DNA of 60,013 bases, from contig NZ_JAMXLA010000001.1 in NCBI RefSeq assembly GCF_024054175.1, positions 288,386 to 348,398 on the forward strand, written 5' to 3'. The DNA comes from Flavobacterium sp. NRK1 (lineage in GTDB: Bacteria > Bacteroidota > Bacteroidia > Flavobacteriales > Flavobacteriaceae). Shown in pieces: positions 27,393-35,865 of the stretch (its first letter is position 1; each line of letters begins with the position of its first letter). The notes below the pieces were generated by a model, which did not search any database, was not told the origin of the DNA, and saw only the letters and a list, made by a program, of their open reading frames with translations. Both the position numbers and the translations under genes were made by a program.

Positions 27393-28271
27393 CTACTCCT
27401 CGGTCTTAAGTTTATTTCTGTAAAACGAAATGTTTTCTAATACTTCTTCATCTACTTCCGGCTCTCTGAAATCATATTTTTTAAGTTCATCAAATATAAT
27501 ACTGGCCACCATTAACCGGGCAGCCTTTTTATCATCTGCAGGAATTACAAACCACGGCGCATAAGGTTGGGAAGTTTTTTGTATAGCCTCTTGATAATAC
27601 TCCTGGTATTTATCCCATTCTTCTCTTTCATCAAGATCTCCCGCCGAAAATTTCCAGTTATGGCTTTTCTTTTCAAGACGGCGCAACAGCCTGGCTTTTT
27701 GTTCTTCTTTACCTAAATGAAGAAAAAACTTTAGCACTATTACCCCATTTTGAGATATATGTTTTTCAAAATGATTGATTTCCTTATAACGCATATCCCA
27801 AAAATCTTTAGGAATATCTTTTACATCTTCAATTCCGGGAAGGTTTTCTTTTAAAAGATAATCCGGATGTACACGTGTAACCAATACATTTTCATAATGA
27901 GAACGGTTAAAAACGGCAAACTTACCTTTTTCGGGCAGCGCAATATAGTGGCGCCATAAATAATCATGCTCCAGTTCTGCTGATGAAGGCTGTTTAAAAC
28001 TATATACATTTACCCCCCTGGCATTAAAGTTCTTAAATACTTCCCTGATAAGGCTGTCTTTGCCCGACGTATCCATGCCCTGTAAAACAACAAGCACACT
28101 GTAACGGTTATTGGCATACATTTTATCCTGCTGTTTGCCTAATTCTTTACTTACCTCTTTAAGTGCATCTTTCTTTTGGTCATCAGTAAGTTCCAGGTCT
28201 ATATTGGTAGCTGCATTATTAATAGCAAACTTTCCATCTGCCTTAAAATCTTTTGTGCGTATTGCTTTCAT
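27393..28271 (-). CDS. Polyphosphate kinase 2 family protein (PPK2)
   Basis: PPK2 enzymes move phosphate between polyphosphate and nucleotides in the cytoplasm. The Walker A loop GMDTSGKDSLI, the lid-region NRSHYENVLVTRVHP (Walker B Asp/Glu context) and RLEKKSHNWKFSAGDLDERE are all diagnostic, in a single-domain protein. I chose the ATG at 28271 (MKAIRTKDFK, 292 residues) because the upstream extension lies in the divergent intergenic DNA. The length and single domain suggest a class I or III NMP/NDP kinase, but the preferred nucleotide is not settled. Confidence 0.94.
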   Translation of the reverse strand: MKAIRTKDFKADGKFAINNAATNIDLELTDDQKKDALKEVSKELGKQQDKMYANNRYSVLVVLQGMDTSGKDSLIREVFKNFNARGVNVYSFKQPSSAELEHDYLWRHYIALPEKGKFAVFNRSHYENVLVTRVHPDYLLKENLPGIEDVKDIPKDFWDMRYKEINHFEKHISQNGVIVLKFFLHLGKEEQKARLLRRLEKKSHNWKFSAGDLDEREEWDKYQEYYQEAIQKTSQPYAPWFVIPADDKKAARLMVASIIFDELKKYDFREPEVDEEVLENISFYRNKLKTEE

Positions 28272-28342
28272 GGATAATTGGTTTATCTTTATATAAATGT
28301 AAGAATTTAAAGCATAAGCCATTTTTACAAAAACATAATATT

Positions 28343-29188
28343 ATGCAAAAGTTTCAGTTGGAACTCCTGTTTCACATTATAGGCATTGGCTCGGCATCCG
28401 GCTTATTACTTAATGGCACCAATCTTTATATAATATCAGATAATAGCCATGTATTTTATGAATACAGCCTGATAGATAAAAAAACAACTCCTATAGCTAT
28501 AGCACCCGAAAACTATAAAGGCCCTGTTGAAAATATACTCAAAGAAGACAAACCCGACTTTGAAGCACTTACAGCTATGGGTGATGAACTGTATCTTTTT
28601 GGTTCGGGCTCTACAGAAAAAAGAAATGCTATACTACATGTAGATTTACAATCTAAAAAAGTGCATCCGCCTATAGATGCTACATTTTTATACCTTGCTA
28701 TGCAGGATTTTGGAGAAATAAATCCTGAGAACTTTAATATAGAAGCCGCCGTAAACAATGGTACTACATGGTATTTATTTAACCGGGGCAACGGCCCCAA
28801 AGGTCAAAATGGGGTATTTACCCTTGATGGCGATATAAACGAAACCTCATTTCAGTTTGTGTATAATGAAGTTGAACTTCCTACAATAAATGGTGCAGCC
28901 TCCAGTTTCACCGATGCTGTACTGGTAAACGGTAAACTTTACTTTTTAGCAGCTGCCGAAAAATCAGGCTCTACCTATAAAGACGGTGAAGTAGCAGGCA
29001 CACTCATAGGACGAATGGATACAGAATCTATGGAAATAGAATTTACAGAAGTTATTTCGCTTAAAAATAAATTTGAAGGCATTACCCTTTATAAAAAAAA
29101 CGACACTACGCTGGAGTTCCTGCTTTGCGAAGACACCGATTCTGATGCATCGGAATCGGATATTTATAAACTTACCCTTGAGAAATAA
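28343..29188 (+). CDS. Beta-propeller-like conserved protein (DUF6929-like)
   Basis: I start this protein at the ATG of MQKFQLELLFHI (281 residues); the longer frame runs through the divergent promoter region. No signal peptide is seen. Repeated strand blocks such as SGLLLNGTNLYIISDNSH, ALTAMGDELYLFGSGS, TWYLFNRGNG and AVLVNGKLYFLAAAE suggest a beta-propeller of about four to five blades. It resembles a Bacteroidota family of unknown role (DUF6929, by memory). It is divergent from the PPK2 gene. Confidence 0.75.
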   Translation: MQKFQLELLFHIIGIGSASGLLLNGTNLYIISDNSHVFYEYSLIDKKTTPIAIAPENYKGPVENILKEDKPDFEALTAMGDELYLFGSGSTEKRNAILHVDLQSKKVHPPIDATFLYLAMQDFGEINPENFNIEAAVNNGTTWYLFNRGNGPKGQNGVFTLDGDINETSFQFVYNEVELPTINGAASSFTDAVLVNGKLYFLAAAEKSGSTYKDGEVAGTLIGRMDTESMEIEFTEVISLKNKFEGITLYKKNDTTLEFLLCEDTDSDASESDIYKLTLEK

Positions 29189-29316
29189 TAGTCGGAAGTC
29201 CGGAGTCCGAAACTATCATCTGATGACGGACAATGAACACCGAATAAAAATATTTCACTTCCTTCCCAACCTTTTCATCGCTTTTCTAATCTATATATAC
29301 AAAGAGACAAATTGTG

Positions 29317-29868
29317 ATGGACGAAAAACTCATAACAGCATGCAGGAAAATGCACCGGGACTCCCAGAGAAAGGTGTATGAGCTTATGGCTCCTAAACTA
29401 TACCACACCTGCAAAAGGTACCTGAAAAGCGAGGAAGATATAGAAGAAGCAATGGCCGATGCCTTCTATACTATTTTCACCAAACTTGATCAACTTAAAG
29501 AAACAAAAGCTTTTGAAGCCTGGGCACGCAAAATTGCCGTAAACCAGTGCCTTATGAGCCTTAAAAAAAATGTAAACTTCAATATTTATATTGAAGATAT
29601 GAGCCGCAGCGCAGAACCTTCCGAAGCCCAATCGGCCGGGCTGGAAGAAGAGGATCTGCTCAACCTGCTCACGTATCTGCCCGAAGGCTGCAGGACAGTA
29701 TTTAACCTGTTTGCCATAGAGGGTTACTCGCATAAAGAAATAGCCGCCATGCTGAATATTTCTGAGGGAACATCAAAATCACAATTAAACGTCTCCCGAA
29801 GTAAGCTTAAAGAACTAGTAAACAATGTTTATTATCAAAAAGAGAACAGTCATGGAAAATCAAGATAA
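29317..29868 (+). CDS. ECF-type RNA polymerase sigma factor
   Basis: This 183-residue sigma-70-family factor has region 2 (KRYLKSEEDIEEAMADAFYTIF) and region 4 (LPEGCRTVFNLFAIEGYSHKEIAAML and ISEGTSKSQLNVSRSKL), separated by a short linker, with no region 1 or 3. I use the ATG at 29317; a GTG one codon earlier is in frame. It overlaps by 17 bases the gene for a membrane protein whose cytoplasmic tail looks like an anti-sigma domain. It probably directs transcription in response to an envelope signal. Confidence 0.95.
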   Translation: MDEKLITACRKMHRDSQRKVYELMAPKLYHTCKRYLKSEEDIEEAMADAFYTIFTKLDQLKETKAFEAWARKIAVNQCLMSLKKNVNFNIYIEDMSRSAEPSEAQSAGLEEEDLLNLLTYLPEGCRTVFNLFAIEGYSHKEIAAMLNISEGTSKSQLNVSRSKLKELVNNVYYQKENSHGKSR

Positions 29869-32683
29869 GATATACGAACAGTTTAAAGAAGCAGCCGGCA
29901 AAGCCGAAGGCAAAGATTTTGCACGCATGGATGCCGTATGGAACCGAGTAGAAGAGAAACTGAATAACAAAAAACAGCGCAGAATAGCTACCTGGTGGAA
30001 ATATACAGGCATAGCAGCAGCATTACTGTTGTTTATGACTGTAGGTCTTTTTGTTTTAAACACTGACAATAACAACACTATAGTTGCGCCTACTGTTACA
30101 CCACAAAATAACGTAACCGTTATAGATACCCAAAAGGTAAAAGAAGCCTTTGACCCGGCTAAAGCTGAACCGAAAGAAAAGGTTGTAGATGCTGTGAAGC
30201 CACAGAAAACAATTCCCGATTTTAATGAAACTAAATCTACAAGTAAAGATTCTGTTTATTTCATAAAGGGACAACGTTTTGAAACATCAAAAGATAGCAG
30301 CAACTCATTAGCTAAAGGTTATGCTGCTACCGGAACAAAAGAAAAAGTACAGCCCATTGCTTCTACTGCTTTGCCTACTTCAGAAAGTAAAAAAATTACC
30401 GGAGTAATTACCGACAGCCAGGGACTGCCTGTACCGGGAGTTACAGTAATGATTGAAGGAACCAGTAAAAGTGTAAGCACTGACTTTGATGGTAAGTACA
30501 TGATAGATGCCAAAGAAGGTGAAAAACTAATTGCTTCTTTTGTAGGTATGGAACAAATGGCTGTTACCTTAGGGAAACAAAAAAATGTGAACCTACAGCT
30601 TAAAGATAATGCAATGATGTTGGAAGACGTTGTAGTTGAAGCATACAGAACAACAACCAGAGCTACCAGTAATGTAGCTGTTACTACTATTTCATCTGCT
30701 GATGCAAGGCGTCAATCAAGATTAGAGAAAAAGAAAGCAAAAAATGACGCAATTGCTTCTGCTAAAGTGTCTTCTACAACTCAGCCAATAAATAATCCTT
30801 CAGCAAGCTATGTTAGCAATGATAAACACGTAACAACTCTTGCCTCTAAAACTATTGATGGCAGACCTAATGCGAATTTTATACAAACACTACAAGGACA
30901 GGTGCCAGGCTTAAATATAGCTACAGGCTCAGGACAACCGGGTGCTAACAGCACTGTAATTTTAAGAGGGATTGGGTCTATTAATGGCAATGCTGAACCT
31001 TTATATGTTGTTAACGGAGTACCATTAAGTTCTGCCATCTTTAAACAAATAAATACTAACGATATTGAAAGCATCAGCGTAATTAAAGATGCGGGGGCAA
31101 CATCTATTTATGGTAACAGGGGCAGAAATGGTGTTATTATCGTTAAAACAAAAAAAGCACTTTCTAAAAAAGAGCTGCGCAAACTGGCACGTTTAAATAA
31201 AAAACTGGAGCAACAAAAGAAAAAACATCCGGAGATGATTCATTTTACAGAACCTTCTAAACCTCACCCAATAGAAGTAGATCAGGAAGAGTATGAAAAT
31301 TTTGTAGAAAACCAGTTTGAAAACCCTGCCACTACCCCACTTTCTACTTTTTCTATAGATGTAGATAATGCTTCATACACTAACATAAGACGTTTTATTA
31401 ACAACGGACAAACTGTACCAAAAGATGCAGTACGTGTCGAGGAAATGATCAACTTCTTTAAATACCAATACCCACAGCCTGTAAAAAACGAGCCTTTCTC
31501 GATCAATACCGAGTATAGTGATGCTCCATGGAATCAGCAGCATAAGCTATTAAAAATAGGGCTACAGGGAAAAATCATTCCCGATGATAACTTGCCTGCT
31601 TCTAACTTTGTTTTCCTTATAGATGTATCGGGTTCTATGAATGATCAAAATAAACTTCCCCTGCTAAAACAAAGCATGAAGCTATTGGTAAACCAGATGC
31701 GTAAAAAAGACAAAATAGCAATAGTGGTTTATGCAGGTGCAGCAGGACTGGTGTTACCATCTACAAGCGGTGATGAAAAAGAAAAAATTTATGCTGCTCT
31801 TGATAATTTGAGTGCCGGAGGAAGTACTGCCGGAGGGGCAGGTATAGAACTGGCCTATAAAACAGCCGAAGAAAATTTTGCAAAAGGGGGTAACAATCGT
31901 GTAATACTGGCAACCGACGGCGACTTTAACGTAGGAGCTTCATCTAATACAGACATGCAGACACTTATTGAAGCGAAACGTAAAAGCGGTGTATTTTTAA
32001 CCTGTTTGGGTTACGGCATGGGCAATTATAAAGATTCTAAACTTGAAACTCTTGCCGATAAAGGCAATGGTAACTATGCCTATATTGACACTATGCAGGA
32101 AGCTGACAGGTACCTCAATAAAGAGTTTAAAGGTTCTATGTATGCTATTGCAAAAGACGTTAAAATACAAATTGAGTTTAACCCTAAGCATGTACAATCA
32201 TACCGACTTATAGGTTACGAAAACCGTAAACTTCGTGATGAAGATTTTGCAAATGATGCTATTGATGCCGGAGAACTTGGCAGTGGACACACCGTAACAG
32301 CACTGTATGAAATTATACCTGTAGGTGTAAAAAGTGACTACTTTACTGCCGCTCCCGACTTAAAGTACAGCCAGCCAACAGCAACAGGTAATCAGTTTAA
32401 TGATGAGCTGGCAACAATTAAATTCAGATCTAAAAAGCCGGATGAGGATAAAAGTACCGAGATCGTAAAGGTAATACCTAACACTCCGCTGGCTATACAA
32501 AATACTTCAGCCGATTATAAATTCTCTGCTGCTGTAGCTTGGTTCGGACTAAAACTCAGGGATTCTAAACTTATTCCGAACAAAAAAACTGATGATATAA
32601 AAGCACTAGCAAAACAAGGCCTGCAAAATGATCCTGACGGATACAGAGCTGAGTTTATAAGGCTGGTAGAAATGGTAAAATAA
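29852..32683 (+). CDS. Anti-sigma-like / CarboxypepD_reg / SusC-plug / vWA fusion protein
   Basis: This 943-residue protein has an unusual domain order. Residues 1-45 are a cytoplasmic helix-rich tail (ARMDAVWNRVEEKL) of the anti-sigma type, then one membrane helix (about 52-69). Residues 181-252 form a CarboxypepD_reg beta sandwich (KITGVITDSQGLPVPGVTV). Residues 325-435 are a SusC/RagA-type TonB plug (LRGIGSINGNAEPLYVVNGV, NDIESISVIKDAGATSIYG). A Lys-rich linker precedes the YfbK-like N-region (about 475-560), a von Willebrand A domain with MIDAS D591-x-S593-x-S595, and a C-terminal DUF3520-like region. The ATG at 29852 overlaps the sigma gene. No barrel follows the plug. Confidence 0.93.
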   Translation: MENQDKIYEQFKEAAGKAEGKDFARMDAVWNRVEEKLNNKKQRRIATWWKYTGIAAALLLFMTVGLFVLNTDNNNTIVAPTVTPQNNVTVIDTQKVKEAFDPAKAEPKEKVVDAVKPQKTIPDFNETKSTSKDSVYFIKGQRFETSKDSSNSLAKGYAATGTKEKVQPIASTALPTSESKKITGVITDSQGLPVPGVTVMIEGTSKSVSTDFDGKYMIDAKEGEKLIASFVGMEQMAVTLGKQKNVNLQLKDNAMMLEDVVVEAYRTTTRATSNVAVTTISSADARRQSRLEKKKAKNDAIASAKVSSTTQPINNPSASYVSNDKHVTTLASKTIDGRPNANFIQTLQGQVPGLNIATGSGQPGANSTVILRGIGSINGNAEPLYVVNGVPLSSAIFKQINTNDIESISVIKDAGATSIYGNRGRNGVIIVKTKKALSKKELRKLARLNKKLEQQKKKHPEMIHFTEPSKPHPIEVDQEEYENFVENQFENPATTPLSTFSIDVDNASYTNIRRFINNGQTVPKDAVRVEEMINFFKYQYPQPVKNEPFSINTEYSDAPWNQQHKLLKIGLQGKIIPDDNLPASNFVFLIDVSGSMNDQNKLPLLKQSMKLLVNQMRKKDKIAIVVYAGAAGLVLPSTSGDEKEKIYAALDNLSAGGSTAGGAGIELAYKTAEENFAKGGNNRVILATDGDFNVGASSNTDMQTLIEAKRKSGVFLTCLGYGMGNYKDSKLETLADKGNGNYAYIDTMQEADRYLNKEFKGSMYAIAKDVKIQIEFNPKHVQSYRLIGYENRKLRDEDFANDAIDAGELGSGHTVTALYEIIPVGVKSDYFTAAPDLKYSQPTATGNQFNDELATIKFRSKKPDEDKSTEIVKVIPNTPLAIQNTSADYKFSAAVAWFGLKLRDSKLIPNKKTDDIKALAKQGLQNDPDGYRAEFIRLVEMVK

Positions 32684-32711
32684 ATCTTTTTTAGTTTAGC
32701 TTAACGCTGCT

Positions 32712-32742
32712 GCCCGGCAGCGCCATAACTGCCGGGCTTTTT
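32712..32742 (+). terminator. Terminator after the fusion protein gene
   Basis: A GC-rich perfect 9-bp stem (GCCCGGCAG / CTGCCGGGC) with an 8-base loop is followed by five T. It lies between the fusion gene and its plug-only paralogue. Confidence 0.9.
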
Positions 32743-32755
32743 AAAAACTCATATT

Positions 32756-33481
32756 ATGAAAAAAATTATCATCATACTTTTTATTATTAATTCTTTGTTT
32801 GTTTCAGCACAGGAAAAAATTACAACAGAGGGAAGTCAAAAAATCACAGGAGTGATTACAGACAATGATGGTATAGCTATACCTGGAGTAAGAGTAATGA
32901 TAAAAGGCACTAGCCAAGTAGTATTTACTGATTTTGATGGTAACTACATTATAAATGGCAAAAAAGGCAAACAATTAGTTGCTTCATACAATGGCATGAT
33001 TCAGGAAACAATAACTATCAATAAGCAGAATACTATCGATTTTAAGCTTCGGGAAGATCCTGATTTTATCGAAAATACAGTTTGGAACGGTAACTGCTTT
33101 GGGCCATATATAAAAACTACAGAAAAAAACATAGGAATATCATCGCCAAGCATAACTAAACAGGAAAATATAAGTACAGATGCAATGTGTCTTGAGATTA
33201 ACGCTCCGGTTGTTATTAGATGCGTTGGTTCTATAAATGGTGATTGCAAACCATTGTATATTATTGACGGAGTTCCATTAAATGAAGACAATTTTAAACA
33301 ACTCAACCCTAACGATATTGTAAGTGTAAGCTTCCTCAAAAATGCAGAAGACACATCTGTATTTGGCTGTAGAAGAACAGGCGAAGTCTTCATCGTAAAA
33401 ACAAAAGATGGCTTAACAAAAAAGGAGAAGAGAAAACTGAAGAAAGAACAAAAAAAGAAGGAGAAGACGAAAACAAACTAG
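32756..33481 (+). CDS. Secreted CarboxypepD_reg + plug protein without a barrel
   Basis: This 241-residue protein has a signal peptide (MKKIIIILFIINSLFVSAQ), a CarboxypepD_reg domain (about 29-100, KITGVITDNDGIAIPGVRV) and a SusC-like plug segment (SINGDCKPLYIIDGVPLNED to GEVFIVKTKDG). It ends in a Lys-rich tail (KKEKRKLKKEQKKKEK). The order and the tail match residues 181-455 of the upstream fusion protein, so the two are paralogues by partial duplication. The first half of the plug has drifted, and four Cys appear there. There is no beta barrel. It is presumably periplasmic. Confidence 0.9.
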   Translation: MKKIIIILFIINSLFVSAQEKITTEGSQKITGVITDNDGIAIPGVRVMIKGTSQVVFTDFDGNYIINGKKGKQLVASYNGMIQETITINKQNTIDFKLREDPDFIENTVWNGNCFGPYIKTTEKNIGISSPSITKQENISTDAMCLEINAPVVIRCVGSINGDCKPLYIIDGVPLNEDNFKQLNPNDIVSVSFLKNAEDTSVFGCRRTGEVFIVKTKDGLTKKEKRKLKKEQKKKEKTKTN

Positions 33482-33485
33482 GATC

Positions 33486-33830
33486 ATGAAATCACTATTT
33501 ATAACATTGCTCTTTATAACCAGTTTTGTCATTGGAAATGCGCAACAAACACCTCTTGAGAAATTTGACAAAGACATTAAAAATAATAAGATCACTTTGT
33601 ACATTTTAGGAGGCATTGCTTCACGCCATTATCCGGGTGAAAAGGATTTCCAAACAAAATATAAATTGCATTACCACGATTTTGGATGTATTGCCCCTGC
33701 TAATCTTAGTTTCTATAAAGACTATAATTTTCTTGTACTAACACATCTTAAAAATATATTTGGCAATGAATGGAAAAAAGATATCCGGAAAGATATATTA
33801 GGTTGGGAAGAATGGCAGAAAAAGAATTAA
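33486..33830 (+). CDS. Small exported protein of unknown function
   Basis: The protein has 114 residues with a signal peptide (MKSLFITLLFITSFVIGNAQ). The mature 94 residues include ITLYILGGIASRHYPGEKDF and KYKLHYHDFGCIAPANLSFY, blocks that I recall from small flavobacterial proteins of unknown role. A single Cys is present in DFGC. It starts 4 bases after the plug-only gene and shares its transcript, so it may work with it in the periplasm. A perfect hairpin begins right at its stop codon. Confidence 0.8.
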   Translation: MKSLFITLLFITSFVIGNAQQTPLEKFDKDIKNNKITLYILGGIASRHYPGEKDFQTKYKLHYHDFGCIAPANLSFYKDYNFLVLTHLKNIFGNEWKKDIRKDILGWEEWQKKN

Positions 33831-33862
33831 AAAATGCAGAAGTGAGAACTTCTGCATTTTCA
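33831..33862. terminator. Bidirectional terminator
   Basis: A perfect 13-bp stem (AAAATGCAGAAGT / ACTTCTGCATTTT) with loop GAGA has A and T runs on both sides. It stops both the rightward plug cluster and the leftward ABC-F gene that ends at 33883. Confidence 0.9.
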
Positions 33863-33882
33863 ATTTTATTCAGTACTAAAAA

Positions 33883-35517
33883 TTACTTCTTTTCTATTTC
33901 TCTCAGGTTTTCCATCTTTTTCATTTCAAGGAAACCTTTTATATCTTCAAAATGTTCTTTAACACGTTTGTTGCCAAATTCAAATACTTTAGTAACCAGT
34001 CCATCTAAGAAATCCCTGTCGTGAGATACTAATATAATAGTTCCGTCAAAAGCTTTAAGGGCATCTTTAATAATGTCTTTGGTTTTCATATCAAGGTGAT
34101 TCGTAGGCTCATCAAGAATAAGAAGGTTGACAGGCTCAAGCAACAGTTTTATCATTGCAAGGCGTGTTTTTTCACCACCGGAAAGTACTTTTACTTTTTT
34201 GGTAGTATCATCGCCACTAAACATAAAAGCTCCTAAAAGGTTTTTTATCTGGGTACGGATCTCACCTACAGCAATCTGATCTATAGTTTCAAATACAGTA
34301 AGGTTTTCGTCAAGCATTGCTGCCTGATTTTGTGCAAAATAACCAACCTGAATATTGTGGCCCAGTTCCAGTTTACCTTCAAAATCAATTTCTCCCATTA
34401 TGGCTTTGATCATGGTAGATTTACCCTCACCATTTTTACCTACAAAAGCCAGCTTTTGTCCACGCTCTATAACCATAGATGCATCTTTAAAAACCACATG
34501 GTCGCCATATGCTTTAGAGAGCTCATTTACCACTACTGGATACTGTCCTGAGCGCGCAGCAGGAGGAAACTTTAATCGTAATGCCGATGTATCCACTTCA
34601 TCTACCTCTACAAGTTCCAGTTTTTCAAGCATTTTTACACGCGACTGCACTTGTAACGTTTTAGAGTAAGTACCTTTAAAACGCTCTATGAACTCCATAT
34701 TCTCGGCAATCATCTTTTGCTGCTCGTCATAGGCCTTTTGCTGATGCGCACGTCGATCTTTACGCAATTCAAGATAATGCGAATATTTAGCTTTATAATC
34801 ATAGATCCTTCCCATAGTAACTTCTATGGTACGGGTAGTAATATTATCTACAAATGCCCTGTCATGCGATATTACCATAACAGCCTTAGCACTGTTTACA
34901 AGGAAATCCTCAAGCCATTGAATACTCTCAATATCCATGTGGTTGGTAGGCTCATCTAAAAGGATAAGATCCGGCTTTTGTAAAAGTATTTTAGCAAGCT
35001 CAATACGCATTCTCCAGCCACCACTAAACTCAGAAGTTGGACGATTAAAATCTTCTCGGCTAAAACCCATACCTACAAGCACTTTTTCTACTTCTGCTTC
35101 ATAATTCACTTCTTCAATAGAATAGAATTTTTCACTCAGCTCAGATACCTTTTCGATGATCTTATAATATTCATCCGATTCATAATCGGTACGCACAGTA
35201 AGCTCTTCATTAAGTGCATCAATTTCAGCCTTCATTTTAAAAATACTTTCAAAGGCTTTAGATGTCTCCTCAATTACAGTAGCGTTATCTTCGGTAAGTA
35301 AATGCTGTGGCAGGTAAGCTATAACCGTACCCTTAGGTGCTGATATATTACCCGTTGACGGTTTACTTACTCCTGCTATAATTTTAAGCAGTGTACTTTT
35401 TCCGGCTCCGTTTTTACCCATAAGGGCTATTTTGTCTGTTTCATTTATTGAAAAGGAAACATCACTGAAAAGTGTGGTACCGCCAAATTGTACCGAAAGC
35501 GCATCTATAGTGATCAT
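33883..35517 (-). CDS. ABC-F ATPase, YbiT/YkpA-like, 544 aa
   Basis: This is the second soluble twin-NBD ABC-F protein of the window. NBD1 carries GKNGAGKS, FSGGWRMR as signature and LILLDEPTNHMD. NBD2 carries GKNGEGKS, LSGGEKTR and LLILDEPTNHLD. The linker of about 80 residues (KDRRAHQQKAYDEQQKM) is the P-site tRNA-interaction motif seen in translation-factor ABC-Fs. It lacks the C-terminal coiled coil of Uup. The ATG is preceded by a perfect promoter, and the gene is transcribed alone. Confidence 0.94.
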   Translation of the reverse strand: MITIDALSVQFGGTTLFSDVSFSINETDKIALMGKNGAGKSTLLKIIAGVSKPSTGNISAPKGTVIAYLPQHLLTEDNATVIEETSKAFESIFKMKAEIDALNEELTVRTDYESDEYYKIIEKVSELSEKFYSIEEVNYEAEVEKVLVGMGFSREDFNRPTSEFSGGWRMRIELAKILLQKPDLILLDEPTNHMDIESIQWLEDFLVNSAKAVMVISHDRAFVDNITTRTIEVTMGRIYDYKAKYSHYLELRKDRRAHQQKAYDEQQKMIAENMEFIERFKGTYSKTLQVQSRVKMLEKLELVEVDEVDTSALRLKFPPAARSGQYPVVVNELSKAYGDHVVFKDASMVIERGQKLAFVGKNGEGKSTMIKAIMGEIDFEGKLELGHNIQVGYFAQNQAAMLDENLTVFETIDQIAVGEIRTQIKNLLGAFMFSGDDTTKKVKVLSGGEKTRLAMIKLLLEPVNLLILDEPTNHLDMKTKDIIKDALKAFDGTIILVSHDRDFLDGLVTKVFEFGNKRVKEHFEDIKGFLEMKKMENLREIEKK

Positions 35518-35536
35518 GAATGTTTTTTTGAAGCCG

Positions 35537-35566
35537 CAAAGATAGGATAATTAGGCAATTGCGCAA
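35537..35566 (-). promoter_or_regulatory. Promoter of the second ABC-F gene
   Basis: On the minus strand TTG (35566-35564), 19 bases and TATCTTTG (35544-35537) match the consensus. The ATG at 35517 gives a leader of roughly 15 bases. Confidence 0.8.
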
Positions 35567-35577
35567 TGCCGCTTTAA

Positions 35578-35608
35578 TTGCAGGGCTTAAAAATATTGGC
35601 TATATTTG
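35578..35608 (+). promoter_or_regulatory. Promoter of the mini-membrane-protein array
   Basis: TTG at 35578-35580, 20 bases and TATATTTG at 35601-35608 fit the consensus. It faces away from the ABC-F promoter; the two -33 boxes are 11 bases apart. The likely transcript start, about 35614, precedes the ATG at 35635. Confidence 0.75.
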
Positions 35609-35634
35609 AAAGTATAAATTTGTAATTGTTTTTT

Positions 35635-35865
35635 ATGAAACCCTGGGTTAAAACCGGACTGTTTTTTGCCATTTGGATGTTTGTTTTTATGACATTCATT
35701 GCTCCGTATATTTTTGTGCTGATTGGAATGCAGGATGAAAATGAGCCTAAATTTCCATTAGCTAAAATTGTTATTAATGCTGTTGTATTTACCATTGCCG
35801 GATTATATATTGGTTACAGAAGCAGCATGAAAAAAAAGAACCCTAAGAAACAAATAAATTCATAA
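35635..35865 (+). CDS. Two-helix mini membrane protein, array member 1
   Basis: This 76-residue protein starts MKPWVKTGLFFAIWMF. An in-frame ATG three codons upstream exists, but the MKxWVK start matches its paralogues. It has two membrane helices (about 8-31 and 45-63) and a basic tail (MKKKNPKKQINS). A polar loop with Pro and acidic residues joins the helices. The shared pattern with the next five genes (WV..G, PL near the end of helix 1, GLxxGY in helix 2) shows that they are paralogues. The function is unknown. Its TAA overlaps the next ATG by one base. Confidence 0.82.
   Translation: MKPWVKTGLFFAIWMFVFMTFIAPYIFVLIGMQDENEPKFPLAKIVINAVVFTIAGLYIGYRSSMKKKNPKKQINS

Noticed and set aside
28253..28342. 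N-terminal extension of the propeller-like protein
   Set aside because: It overlaps the start of the divergent PPK2 gene and has no conserved features; the ATG at 28343 is better.
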